8,628 bases of DNA from a bacterium UBP2_UBA4780 (lineage in GTDB: Bacteria; Edwardsbacteria; AC1; EtOH8). The notes under the pieces are model-generated. The model was not told the origin of the DNA. It searched no databases and was given only the letters and a program-made list of their open reading frames with translations. The position numbers were made by a program, and so were the translations under genes. Of the stretch, positions 1 through 5,303 are shown in pieces; position 1 is the stretch's first letter, and each line of letters begins with the position of its first letter. The stretch covers positions 1 through 8,628 of the forward strand of contig DHHE01000070.1 of NCBI GenBank assembly GCA_002403115.1, in the 5' to 3' direction.

Positions 1-2
1 AG

Positions 3-194
3 CACCTCAAGCAGGTCAACCTGGGCCGGCTCACCAGGCTGACGGTGGAGTCGGAGATCCCGATGGCGGCCCAGGTCGACGGCGAGCTCTGGCCGCGCCG
101 GGTGAAGCGCTTCGAGATCGGGATCGTGCCCAAGGCGCTGGAGTGCATCGTGGGCGGGGACGATAGCGGCGACAAGTTCAGGAGCTTTTCATGA
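3..194 (+). CDS. C-terminal end of a DagK/YegS-type lipid kinase (5' truncated by window)
   Basis: Reading from base 3 gives 63 codons ending in TGA at 192-194; the other two forward frames hit stops. The visible part carries the C-terminal signature of the diacylglycerol kinase/YegS/BmrU family: a strand ending in ESEIP, then QVDGELWPRR with the conserved DGE, then a strand of the type EIGIVPKALECIV. Family members phosphorylate diacylglycerol, sphingoid bases or related lipids with ATP at the membrane; substrate cannot be told from this fragment. The nucleotide-binding N-terminal domain (GGDGT region) lies outside the window. The tail after the last strand (GGDDSGDKFRSFS) is short and polar. 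The stop overlaps the start of the next gene (ATGA), which suggests one transcript and coupled translation. Assignment rests on a short stretch, so it is firm for the fold and weak for the substrate. Confidence 0.75.
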   Translation, partial: HLKQVNLGRLTRLTVESEIPMAAQVDGELWPRRVKRFEIGIVPKALECIVGGDDSGDKFRSFS

Positions 195-1168
195 TGAAGG
201 CCCTGGCGCTCCTCTCCGGCGGGCTGGACAGCATCCTGGCGGCCCGGGTCATCATGGAACAGGGGATAGAGGTCGCCGGCCTGTGCTTCGTCACCCCGTT
301 CTTCGGTCCGGAGAGCGCCCGGAGGGCGGCCAGGCAGCTGGGGATCGAGCTCATCGAGCACGACCTCACCACTGAGTTCTTCGAGATGATGAGGAACCCC
401 CGCTACGGCTTCGGCGGCAACATGAACCCCTGCATCGACTGCCACGGGCTGATGCTTAAAACCGCCCATGGATTGCTGGGAAAATACGGGGCTTCGTTCC
501 TGATCACCGGCGAGGTGCTGGGCGAGCGGCCGATGTCGCAGACGAGGGGCGGGCTGAACGCGGTCCTCAAGCTGGCGGCCGACCGGGACCTGGTCCTGAG
601 GCCGCTCTCCGCTAAACTGCTGGAAACCACCAGGCCGGAACGCGAGGGCTGGGTGGACCGGGAGAGGCTGCTCGACTTTTCGGGGCGCGGCCGCAAGCGC
701 CAGGAGGAGATGGCGCGGAAGTTCGGAATAACGGACTATCCCCAGCCGGCCGGAGGCTGCCTGCTGACGGACATCAAGTTCTCCAGGCGCCTCAAGGAGC
801 TCCTGGCGCACGAAGGGTTCGTGCGGGAGGACATCGAGCTTCTCAAGCTCGGCAGGCATTTCCGCCTGGGCCCGGGAACCAAGCTGGCGGTGGGACGGAA
901 CCAGGCGGAGAACGTCAGGCTGCTGGAATCCGCCGGGCCTTCGGACACCGTGCTGAGGCCGGAGCGGCCGGTGAAGGGGCCGGTAGGCCTGTTGCGCGGG
1001 GCGGCGGACGGGGAGGTCTTGGAGGCCGCGGCCGGGATAGTCGGCCGCTACTGCGACGAGGACGGAGGGGGCGAAGTGACCGTCGCCATCTACCGGAACA
1101 ACGGGCGAACCGGGGAGCTGAAGGCGCGCATATGGACGGATTCCGAAGTCTTGGGACAAATGATATGA
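191..1168 (+). CDS. PP-loop ATPase related to MnmA/ThiI tRNA thiolation enzymes
   Basis: 325 residues. The N-terminus has the PP-loop SGGLDS (residues 9-14), which binds and adenylates with ATP. NPCIDCH places a C81-x-x-C84 pair where MnmA has its NPxxxCN cysteine, and a second conserved cysteine, C190 in AGGCLLTD, lies where MnmA has its catalytic cysteine. This pattern fits a sulfur-transferring tRNA uridine thiolase. The protein is not canonical MnmA: it is shorter and its last ~90 residues (about 235-325, rich in strands such as VTVAIYRN) do not look like the MnmA C-terminal barrel. From memory, similar proteins carry a small NFACT-R-like RNA-binding domain here; I could not verify this. 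Automated annotation often calls such proteins ThiI or TrmU. Start: ATG at 191 overlaps the previous stop; a second ATG at 194 is equally possible (one residue shorter). Its stop overlaps the next start by ATGA. Function as an RNA thiolase is inference; adenylation and thiol chemistry is well supported. Confidence 0.8.
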   Translation: MMKALALLSGGLDSILAARVIMEQGIEVAGLCFVTPFFGPESARRAARQLGIELIEHDLTTEFFEMMRNPRYGFGGNMNPCIDCHGLMLKTAHGLLGKYGASFLITGEVLGERPMSQTRGGLNAVLKLAADRDLVLRPLSAKLLETTRPEREGWVDRERLLDFSGRGRKRQEEMARKFGITDYPQPAGGCLLTDIKFSRRLKELLAHEGFVREDIELLKLGRHFRLGPGTKLAVGRNQAENVRLLESAGPSDTVLRPERPVKGPVGLLRGAADGEVLEAAAGIVGRYCDEDGGGEVTVAIYRNNGRTGELKARIWTDSEVLGQMI

Positions 1169-1602
1169 GAAAAGCCGTGGTTCTGGTAGGACTGCTGCTG
1201 GCGTCAATGGCCGGCAGGGCGCCAGCGGCCGAAAAGGACCCGGCCGCGGTGCCCAAGCGTTCACCCACCTTGGCGGTGGCCCTGTCGGCCGCCTTTCCCG
1301 GCGGCGGGCAGGCCTACACCAGGGACTACCTCAAGGCCGGGGCCTTCGCCGGGGCTCTGGGCTACATCGGCTACCGCTACCTGCGGGAGGACCGGGCGGC
1401 CAAGGCGTCCGCCACCGCCTACGACTGGTGGGACCACGACTGGGAGCGGAGGAAGTACAAGTGGTGGGGGATAGGCGTCTGGCTGGTGTCCATGGCCGAC
1501 GCCTACGTCGGGGCCCACCTCTACAAGTTCGACGAGCAGGCCGAGCCCGAGGTGTCGCTGCTGGCCGGGCCGGGATACGCGGCCCTGGCCTGGCGGTTCT
1601 GA
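1165..1602 (+). CDS. Small exported DUF5683-like membrane protein
   Basis: 145 residues. I place the start at ATG 1165, which overlaps the upstream TGA as ATGA and begins directly with a signal peptide (MRK, hydrophobic stretch 4-16, then APAAEKD). An in-frame ATG at 1132 would put charged sequence ahead of the signal peptide. The mature part has a hydrophobic segment with PGGGQAYTRDYLKAG (residues 45-59), a second hydrophobic stretch (60-73), a tryptophan- and tyrosine-rich charged region (86-101), then WWGIGVWLVSMADAYVGAHLY (100-120). The motif pair 'PGxGQ-Y-x-KA' and 'W-x4-ADAYV-A-L-FD' is what I recognise from DUF5683 proteins. No biochemical role is established for that family. It ends with alternating hydrophobic residues and a terminal phenylalanine (LAWRF), reminiscent of an outer-membrane C-terminus, but the protein is too short for a barrel. 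Its link to the upstream thiolase-like gene is only positional. Confidence 0.7.
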   Translation: MRKAVVLVGLLLASMAGRAPAAEKDPAAVPKRSPTLAVALSAAFPGGGQAYTRDYLKAGAFAGALGYIGYRYLREDRAAKASATAYDWWDHDWERRKYKWWGIGVWLVSMADAYVGAHLYKFDEQAEPEVSLLAGPGYAALAWRF

Positions 1603-1664
1603 AGGAAACGGCTGCCAGCCCGTTGCCATTTAAACTGAGATCACATTCTGTCCGACTGGCCGAG

Positions 1665-1770
1665 GGATGACCCGGATAGCGCATTCAGGCTGCGATCGGA
1701 AGATACGAATAATCGTTACGATAGTGTCATCCTTCAGCTAGCGAGGCACGGGAGCAGGCTCAGGATGATA
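1665..1770. repeat. Degenerate inverted repeats built on TCATCC/GGATGA
   Basis: GGATGAC at 1665-1671 is matched by its exact reverse complement GTCATCC at 1726-1732. TCATCCT at 1727-1733 is matched again by AGGATGA at 1762-1768. The inner parts of the arms pair poorly, so this looks like decayed palindromic intergenic elements rather than an active terminator. The motif resembles the widespread intergenic palindromes that begin TGTCATCCTGAG; that resemblance is from memory and untested. Confidence 0.4.
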
Positions 1771-1779
1771 TTTAGTAAA

Positions 1780-1798
1780 TTGGCAAAACAGGTGCCAA
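1780..1798 (+). promoter_or_regulatory. Hairpin abutting the channel start codon, ribosome-binding bases in the loop
   Basis: TTGGCA (1780-1785) and TGCCAA (1793-1798) are perfect inverted repeats separated by a 7-base loop, AAACAGG. The right arm ends at the base before the ATG at 1799. The only Shine-Dalgarno-like bases (CAGG, 1789-1792) lie in the loop, so folding would change ribosome access. The dyad could equally be a DNA operator: TTGGCA-n7-TGCCAA is palindromic. Both readings are inference. Confidence 0.45.
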
Positions 1799-2878
1799 AT
1801 GGACTACGACATTAAAAAAATACTGAGGCCGGTGCTGTTCCTGGCCCTGCTGATGGCGGCCTCCACCTTCATCCTCTACGCGGCCTGCCTCTGGGAGGGG
1901 CGGCCGGCGGGGCTGCTGAGATGCCTCTACATGGTGACCATCACCATGTCCACCATCGGCTACGAGGACATGATCGGCACCCAGGGCAGCCCCCTGCTGA
2001 CCGCGGTCAACATCGGGCTGATCGTGGTCTACATGCTGGCGGTGGCTTACGCCGTCTCCAATTTCACCGCCTACCTCATCGAGGGCAGGTTGTCCAACTA
2101 TTTCCAGAGGAACAAGAACAGAAAAAGGATCGGGGCGATGGACCAGCACTACATCATCTGCGGCGTCAAGGACATCGGGGTCTACGTGGCCCGCGAGCTT
2201 TCCGAGACCAGGCGGCCGTTCGTGGCCGTCGACGACAGCCGCCAGGCCATCGACGAGCTGCGCAAGGAGATCCCCAAGCTGGCGGCCCTGGAGGGAGACC
2301 CCACCTCGGACGACATGCTGCATCAGGCCGGGATAAGCCGGGCCCGGGCGCTGATCGCCGCCCTGGAGAACGACAAGGAAAACCTCTACCTGGTGATGGC
2401 GGCCAAGGACCTCAACCCGAAAATCAAGATAGCCGCCCGCTACAACAACCCGGCCACCAGGCACAAGCTGGTCAACGCCGGGGCCTCGGCGCTGGTCTCC
2501 CCCAACATGATCGGCGGGATGCGCATCGCCTCGGAGCTGGTGCGACCGCAGACGGTTTCCTTCCTGGACACCATGCTGCGCAACAAGCAGGAGGCCGGGA
2601 CCAGGGTGGAGGAGGCGGCGGTGGCCGCCGGCTCGCCCATGTCCGGAAAGACGCTGCTGGACCTGCACCGGGAGACCGGGGTGACGGCCATCGCCTGCCG
2701 GCAGCCGGGTGGGGAGGAATTCCGTTACAACCCTGACCCCCACACCAGGCTGGCGCTTGGAATGACGGTCATCTTCATCGCCAATCCGGAAAGGAGGATG
2801 GCGGTGGAACGGCGCCTGGCCGGGGCCTGCGCCGCCGAACCAGAGGGATTGCGGGCCGGGAGGAAGAAAAGGGGATGA
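1799..2878 (+). CDS. Two-TM potassium channel with RCK (TrkA-N/TrkA-C) regulatory domains
   Basis: 359 residues. It has the MthK/GsuK-like layout: TM1 about 11-31, pore helix and filter about 42-58, TM2 about 66-92, a basic linker (104-111), then a cytoplasmic RCK_N Rossmann domain (about 115-235) and RCK_C (about 265-335). The filter reads TMSTIGYED (49-57): TIGY is preserved, but the usual second glycine of GYGD is E56. The Rossmann loop reads CGVKDIG (121-127), where canonical members have GxGxxG; the middle glycine is K124. The acidic end of strand 2 (VAVDDS, 143-147) and the LEGDPTSDDML motif (164-174) are typical of NAD(H)-sensing RCK domains. Expected role: inner-membrane K+ flux gated by a cytoplasmic ligand. 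The last ~25 residues are basic and low-complexity. The stop overlaps the next gene (ATGA), linking it to the PAS protein. The channel call is firm; ligand and conductance are unknown. Confidence 0.9.
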   Translation: MDYDIKKILRPVLFLALLMAASTFILYAACLWEGRPAGLLRCLYMVTITMSTIGYEDMIGTQGSPLLTAVNIGLIVVYMLAVAYAVSNFTAYLIEGRLSNYFQRNKNRKRIGAMDQHYIICGVKDIGVYVARELSETRRPFVAVDDSRQAIDELRKEIPKLAALEGDPTSDDMLHQAGISRARALIAALENDKENLYLVMAAKDLNPKIKIAARYNNPATRHKLVNAGASALVSPNMIGGMRIASELVRPQTVSFLDTMLRNKQEAGTRVEEAAVAAGSPMSGKTLLDLHRETGVTAIACRQPGGEEFRYNPDPHTRLALGMTVIFIANPERRMAVERRLAGACAAEPEGLRAGRKKRG

Positions 2879-4122
2879 CCGGAGTCCGCGAAGGGGACGT
2901 CCCCCGATTCACCGACCTGCTTCCCCTGGGCTACTACCGGGCGGACGCGGGTTGGAGGATTACTCACGCCAACCCGGCCCTGCTGGAGATGCTGGGCTGC
3001 CGGGACTTGTCCGAACTCGCCGGCCTTGTGTCCGGCCCTGAACGGTTCGGGGGGAAAGCGGCCCGGGACGAGGTCATGGGCCGGCTGGAGCGGGAGGGGA
3101 AAGCGGCGGGAGTCGCGATCACCCTGAAGACCAAGGCCGGAGTTGAGGCCGCGGCGGTTGAGCATGTTTTCACGATTCACGGTCCGGACGGCAGGGTTCT
3201 TGGGTACGAGGGGCTGCTGTCGGCATCGGCAAAAGAGGACGAGGTTTGCCCGGAGATGTGCAAAAGGCTGGCCGAGAACATGCTGGACCTGGTCTGCCAG
3301 ATAGACCCCCGGGGAAAAATCGAGTACATCAGCCACTCGGTGCGCTTCGTACTGGGGCACAACGCCCCGGAGCTGGCCGGGCGGGACGTTTATGATTTCA
3401 TCCACCCCGAGGACCGTGAGCGGGCCGAGGCCGATTTTCAGAAATACTACCTAACGGGCACGGCGGACAATCTCAAGTACCGGGTGCTCCACGCCAACGG
3501 GGAGTATCGGTGGCTGGAGGCCAGGGCCAAGCCAATCTTCGACCGGGAGTTTTCACTGTCCGGGGTGCTGATCTCGGCAAGGGACGTTTCCGAGCTGGAG
3601 CAGGCCCGGGTCGAGCTGAAGAAAGTCAAACGGCGGGCCGAAGAGGAACTGGAGCTCAAGGCCCGGGAATTTTCCGAAACCATCGAGCGCCTGAAGTCGG
3701 ACATCGCCGGGAGGAAACTGGCGGACCAGGAACAGGCCGAGGCTGGCCGCCGGCAGGAGGCCATCATGAGGGTAATGCCGGTCATCCTCTACAGCGCCCA
3801 GTTGAGGACGCCTTTCGCCGCGGTCTGGATGTCGGACAACGCCGGCTTCGTCACCGGCTACCCCCTGGAGAGGTTCCTGAAGGAACCGAATTTCTGGATG
3901 GAACGGGTGCATCCCGACGATCGTAGGACGGTGGAGGAATATCTGGGGAAGGTCTCCACCGGGGAGACACATCAGACCGAGTACCGCTGGCAGTGCGCCG
4001 ACGGGGAGTTCCACTGGTTCCTTGACCAGGTGGTAAACGTCCAGCTTTCGGAAAACAACGTCACCGAGTATTTCGGCCTCTGGATAGACATCACCATCCG
4101 GAAGAATAAAAAGGCAGGATAG
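2875..4122 (+). CDS. Soluble triple-PAS sensory protein without an output domain
   Basis: 415 residues with no signal peptide or membrane segment. PAS1 is about 12-117 (poorly conserved). PAS2 is about 131-240, with GKIEYIS, FIHPEDRERAE and a PAC-like RWLEARAKPIF...GVLISARDVSE. A charged heptad-like coiled coil spans about 240-293 (ELEQARVELKKVKRRAEEELE onward). PAS3 is about 296-411, with RVHPDDRRTVEEY and a PAC end, FGLWIDITIRK. PAS domains bind small ligands or cofactors or mediate dimerisation; none of the three shows a diagnostic haem or flavin motif that I can point to. No HisKA, HATPase, GGDEF, EAL or HTH follows: the reading frame ends four residues after PAC3 and an intrinsic terminator follows, so this is a natural end rather than an obvious truncation. 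The start ATG overlaps the channel's stop, with GGAGG at about 2860 upstream. It may act through protein contact, perhaps with the RCK channel; that is inference. Confidence 0.85.
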   Translation: MTGVREGDVPRFTDLLPLGYYRADAGWRITHANPALLEMLGCRDLSELAGLVSGPERFGGKAARDEVMGRLEREGKAAGVAITLKTKAGVEAAAVEHVFTIHGPDGRVLGYEGLLSASAKEDEVCPEMCKRLAENMLDLVCQIDPRGKIEYISHSVRFVLGHNAPELAGRDVYDFIHPEDRERAEADFQKYYLTGTADNLKYRVLHANGEYRWLEARAKPIFDREFSLSGVLISARDVSELEQARVELKKVKRRAEEELELKAREFSETIERLKSDIAGRKLADQEQAEAGRRQEAIMRVMPVILYSAQLRTPFAAVWMSDNAGFVTGYPLERFLKEPNFWMERVHPDDRRTVEEYLGKVSTGETHQTEYRWQCADGEFHWFLDQVVNVQLSENNVTEYFGLWIDITIRKNKKAG

Positions 4123-4162
4123 ATCCAGTTATCAAGGCATTTTATCCGCATCCTCTCTTTTG

Positions 4163-4196
4163 AAAATCCCCGCTGAAAAGCGGGGATTTTTCTTTT
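4163..4196 (+). terminator. Rho-independent terminator of the channel-PAS operon
   Basis: A perfect 12-bp stem (4163-4174 with 4179-4190) has a GAAA tetraloop (4175-4178). Its core is TCCCCGCT/AGCGGGGA, flanked by A4/T4, with the T-rich tract running on to 4196. It lies 40 bases after the PAS gene stop and isolates that operon from the mraZ promoter downstream. Because the outer arms are A4 and T4, it could also stop transcription coming from the opposite strand. Confidence 0.92.
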
Positions 4197-4209
4197 GTGC
4201 CGACATGTG

Positions 4210-4237
4210 AAAATAAACGAAAAAAAGACAAAAAAAC
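4210..4237 (+). promoter_or_regulatory. Phased A-tracts upstream of the mraZ promoter (UP-like element)
   Basis: Runs of A lie at 4210-4213, 4215-4217, 4220-4226 (A7) and 4230-4236 (A7). The two A7 tracts are exactly 10 bases apart, so they face the same side of the helix and should bend the DNA. They end immediately before the -35 hexamer, where RNA polymerase alpha subunits contact UP elements. In a genome this GC-rich the composition is striking. The function is inferred. Confidence 0.6.
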
Positions 4238-4239
4238 AC

Positions 4240-4268
4240 TTGACAATGGGGCTAAAAACATATAAAAT
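4240..4268 (+). promoter_or_regulatory. Sigma70-type promoter for the mraZ/dcw operon
   Basis: A perfect -35 hexamer TTGACA at 4240-4245 is followed, after a 17-base spacer, by TAAAAT at 4263-4268 (5 of 6 matches to TATAAT). The overlapping TATAAA at 4261-4266 would give a 15-base spacer. Expected transcription start is about 4275, giving a ~120-base leader before mraZ. This is the only strong promoter I see in the window, and it probably serves mraZ and all downstream cell-wall and division genes. Confidence 0.88.
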
Positions 4269-4301
4269 GGTACCAAGTGGGTCAAAGTGGGTCATAATGG
4301 T
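4268..4301 (+). promoter_or_regulatory. MraZ operator: four TGG repeats at 10-bp period
   Basis: TGG begins at 4268, 4278, 4288 and 4298, exactly one helical turn apart; the two middle copies are TGGGTCA preceded by AAG. MraZ proteins studied in E. coli and Mycoplasma bind direct repeats containing TGGG or GTGGG with this spacing upstream of their own gene. The array overlaps the end of the -10 element and the predicted start site, so binding should block transcription. Repeat geometry is seen directly; identity as the MraZ site follows from known family behaviour and adjacency to mraZ. Confidence 0.85.
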
Positions 4302-4376
4302 TTAAGGATATTTTACGTTGTATCTTGCTTATAAATCAAAGGGTTATCAATCAGTCATGTTCGCGGCCATAAGGAC

Positions 4377-4388
4377 ACCAAGTGGAGG
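4377..4388 (+). promoter_or_regulatory. mraZ ribosome-binding site carrying an operator-like 9-mer
   Basis: GGAGG at 4384-4388 lies 6 bases before the mraZ ATG (4395) and fixes that start. The overlapping 9-mer ACCAAGTGG (4377-4385) is identical to bases 4272-4280 in the MraZ operator. It may be a chance repeat or an extra weak contact for MraZ. Confidence 0.6.
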
Positions 4389-4394
4389 CGGCCT

Positions 4395-4826
4395 ATGATC
4401 ATCTTCGGGGGCAATTACCGTCACAGCCTTGACACCAAGGGTAGGCTGAACATACCGGCCCAGCTGAGAAAAATACTGGGCAGCCAGAACACCCAGCTGT
4501 GGATCACACCAGGGCTCCAGGATGGCTGCCTTTTCGTCTATCCCCAGGAGAACTGGTTGAAGAAGATGGAGGAGTTGAACGCCCAGGTCGATTCGCTGGA
4601 GAAACGGAAAGCGTTCAGGATGTTCTCCACCCAGAGCTTCATGGTGGACCTGGACGGCCAGGGGCGGATCATAGTCCCGGCCGAGTACCAGAAACTGGCC
4701 GGGATGGACAAGGAGGTGGTGGTGGCCGGGGTGATGGACAAGATCGAGCTTTGGAACCCGCAGGCCTACGAGAAGTTCTTGGCGGACAACGCCGAGAACT
4801 ATCAGCGGATGGTCGAGCTGTTGTAA
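4395..4826 (+). CDS. mraZ: MraZ transcriptional regulator of the dcw cluster
   Basis: 143 residues, the usual family length. It shows the two tandem SpoVT/AbrB-like halves: the first with SLDTKGRLNIP (11-21) and the second with DLDGQGRIIVP (85-95), both carrying the DxxGR signature that contacts DNA. MraZ is a nucleoid-associated DNA-binding protein that forms ring-like oligomers and represses its own operon in E. coli. Here it is the first gene after a strong promoter overlapped by four operator-like repeats, which supports autoregulation of the division operon. The N-terminus MIIFGGNYRHSLD matches the usual start, and the ATG is backed by GGAGG. The downstream gene is a STAS protein rather than the expected rsmH. 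Confidence 0.97.
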   Translation: MIIFGGNYRHSLDTKGRLNIPAQLRKILGSQNTQLWITPGLQDGCLFVYPQENWLKKMEELNAQVDSLEKRKAFRMFSTQSFMVDLDGQGRIIVPAEYQKLAGMDKEVVVAGVMDKIELWNPQAYEKFLADNAENYQRMVELL

Positions 4827-4858
4827 ACAACATATCATAAACCGCAAAGGAAGGCCAC

Positions 4859-5257
4859 ATGAGAGTCCAAATCGTCACCGCCGGCGGCAACTCGATGCGC
4901 CTGGAGGTCTGCGGAATGATCAACCTCCAGGGCTTCTTCCAGATCGAGGAGGCCATCCTCAAGATCATGAAGAAGAACTGCTTCAAGGTGGAGCTGGACA
5001 TGACCGAGGTCAAGCACATGGACCACCGGGGGGTGGACATCCTGGTGAAGCGGGCCGAGAGGCTGCGCAGCTACGGCGGCGATCTGGTGCTCTGCGGGCT
5101 GTCCCCCTACCTGGTCAACATATTGCGGATGGCCAACGCGGCCGAGGCCTTCGAGCTGGCCGAATCCAAGACCACCGTTCAGGGAGACCTTTTCCAGCGT
5201 CAGGAGCGGGCCCCGGCGGAACTCGATCTTGCCCGGCCCAGGTCGGCCGTAGCCTGA
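4859..5257 (+). CDS. STAS-domain protein (anti-sigma antagonist-like) inserted between mraZ and rsmH
   Basis: 132 residues; STAS domain about 2-105. The core strand-helix reads KVELDMTEVKHMDHRGVDIL (43-62), followed by RLRSYGGDLVLCGLSPYLVNIL and a helix ending in AFELAES, as in SpoIIAA/RsbV. In those proteins the loop reads D-S-S-G and a serine is phosphorylated by an anti-sigma kinase. Here it is D55-H56-R57-G58, so there is no phosphoacceptor at that site. Residues ~106-132 form a polar tail without recognisable motifs. The start ATG at 4859 follows AAAGGAAGG, and the gene lies 32 bases after mraZ on the same strand. It probably mediates protein-protein contact rather than working in a classical kinase switch; partners are unknown. 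No anti-sigma factor or phosphatase gene is in the window. The STAS fold is confident, the role is open. Confidence 0.88.
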   Translation: MRVQIVTAGGNSMRLEVCGMINLQGFFQIEEAILKIMKKNCFKVELDMTEVKHMDHRGVDILVKRAERLRSYGGDLVLCGLSPYLVNILRMANAAEAFELAESKTTVQGDLFQRQERAPAELDLARPRSAVA

Positions 5258-5265
5258 GCGATTGC

Positions 5266-5299
5266 GCCGGCCGGCCCCTGGCCGGCCCGGAGGCTTTTT
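5266..5299 (+). terminator. GC hairpin plus T5 between STAS gene and rsmH: possible attenuator
   Basis: GGCCGGCC (5269-5276) and GGCCGGCC (5280-5287) form an 8-bp perfect stem with the loop CCT. The flanks GCC (5266-5268) and GGC (5292-5294) can lengthen it after an imperfect CGGA stretch, bringing it next to T5 at 5295-5299. The rsmH Shine-Dalgarno bases (5289-5293) lie at the foot of the stem. If T5 is too far from the core stem it will terminate poorly, so partial attenuation or a translational effect is more likely than a full stop. Pairing is seen; function is inference. Confidence 0.45.
5289..5293 (+). promoter_or_regulatory. Ribosome-binding site that sets the rsmH start at GTG 5304
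   Basis: GGAGG lies 10 bases ahead of GTG 5304. A longer frame opening at TTG 5262 lacks such a site, and its extra residues (RRPAPGRPGG...) are unlike RsmH. Translation from 5304 begins SSTAYHRPVLL, close to the usual RsmH N-terminus. Confidence 0.75.
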
Positions 5300-5303
5300 C
5301 GGC

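Larger units (their letters stand above)
1603..1798. other. Non-coding spacer between two operons
   Basis: 196 bases with no plausible gene. Base composition drops relative to the flanking genes, notably around 1625-1650 and 1700-1725. It contains degenerate inverted repeats (1665-1770) and a hairpin at the downstream start codon (1780-1798). I see no clear intrinsic terminator for the upstream genes (no GC stem followed by a T-run). I also see no convincing sigma70 promoter: TACGAT at 1717-1722 is a weak -10 candidate without a matching -35. Transcription of the channel operon must nevertheless begin here or read through from upstream. Confidence 0.6.

Noticed and set aside
1132..1164. Upstream ATG start at 1132 for the DUF5683-like protein
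   Set aside because: It lies within the preceding gene and would put a charged stretch before the signal peptide; ATG 1165 gives the standard ATGA overlap and a clean signal sequence.
1603..1798. tRNA, riboswitch or CRISPR repeat in the first spacer
   Set aside because: There is no cloverleaf, no conserved riboswitch core that I recognise and no regularly spaced direct repeats; only short imperfect inverted repeats.
1772..2743. Long open frame on the minus strand opposite the potassium channel
   Set aside because: It is antisense to a clearly recognisable channel gene, is rich in G, H, Q and V without domain motifs, and arises from GC-biased third positions.
4110..4162. Frameshifted remnant of a kinase or cyclase output domain after the PAS protein
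   Set aside because: Only 40 bases separate the stop codon from a perfect intrinsic terminator, and no frame there encodes recognisable domain sequence.
4275..4394. Leader peptide or riboswitch in the mraZ 5' leader
   Set aside because: No start codon with a ribosome-binding site opens a convincing short peptide, and no strong stem structure is visible in this AT-rich leader.
5262..5303. Upstream TTG start for rsmH at 5262
   Set aside because: It would place the GGCCGGCC hairpin in coding sequence, lacks a Shine-Dalgarno, and adds residues unlike RsmH; GTG 5304 has GGAGG and the right N-terminus.
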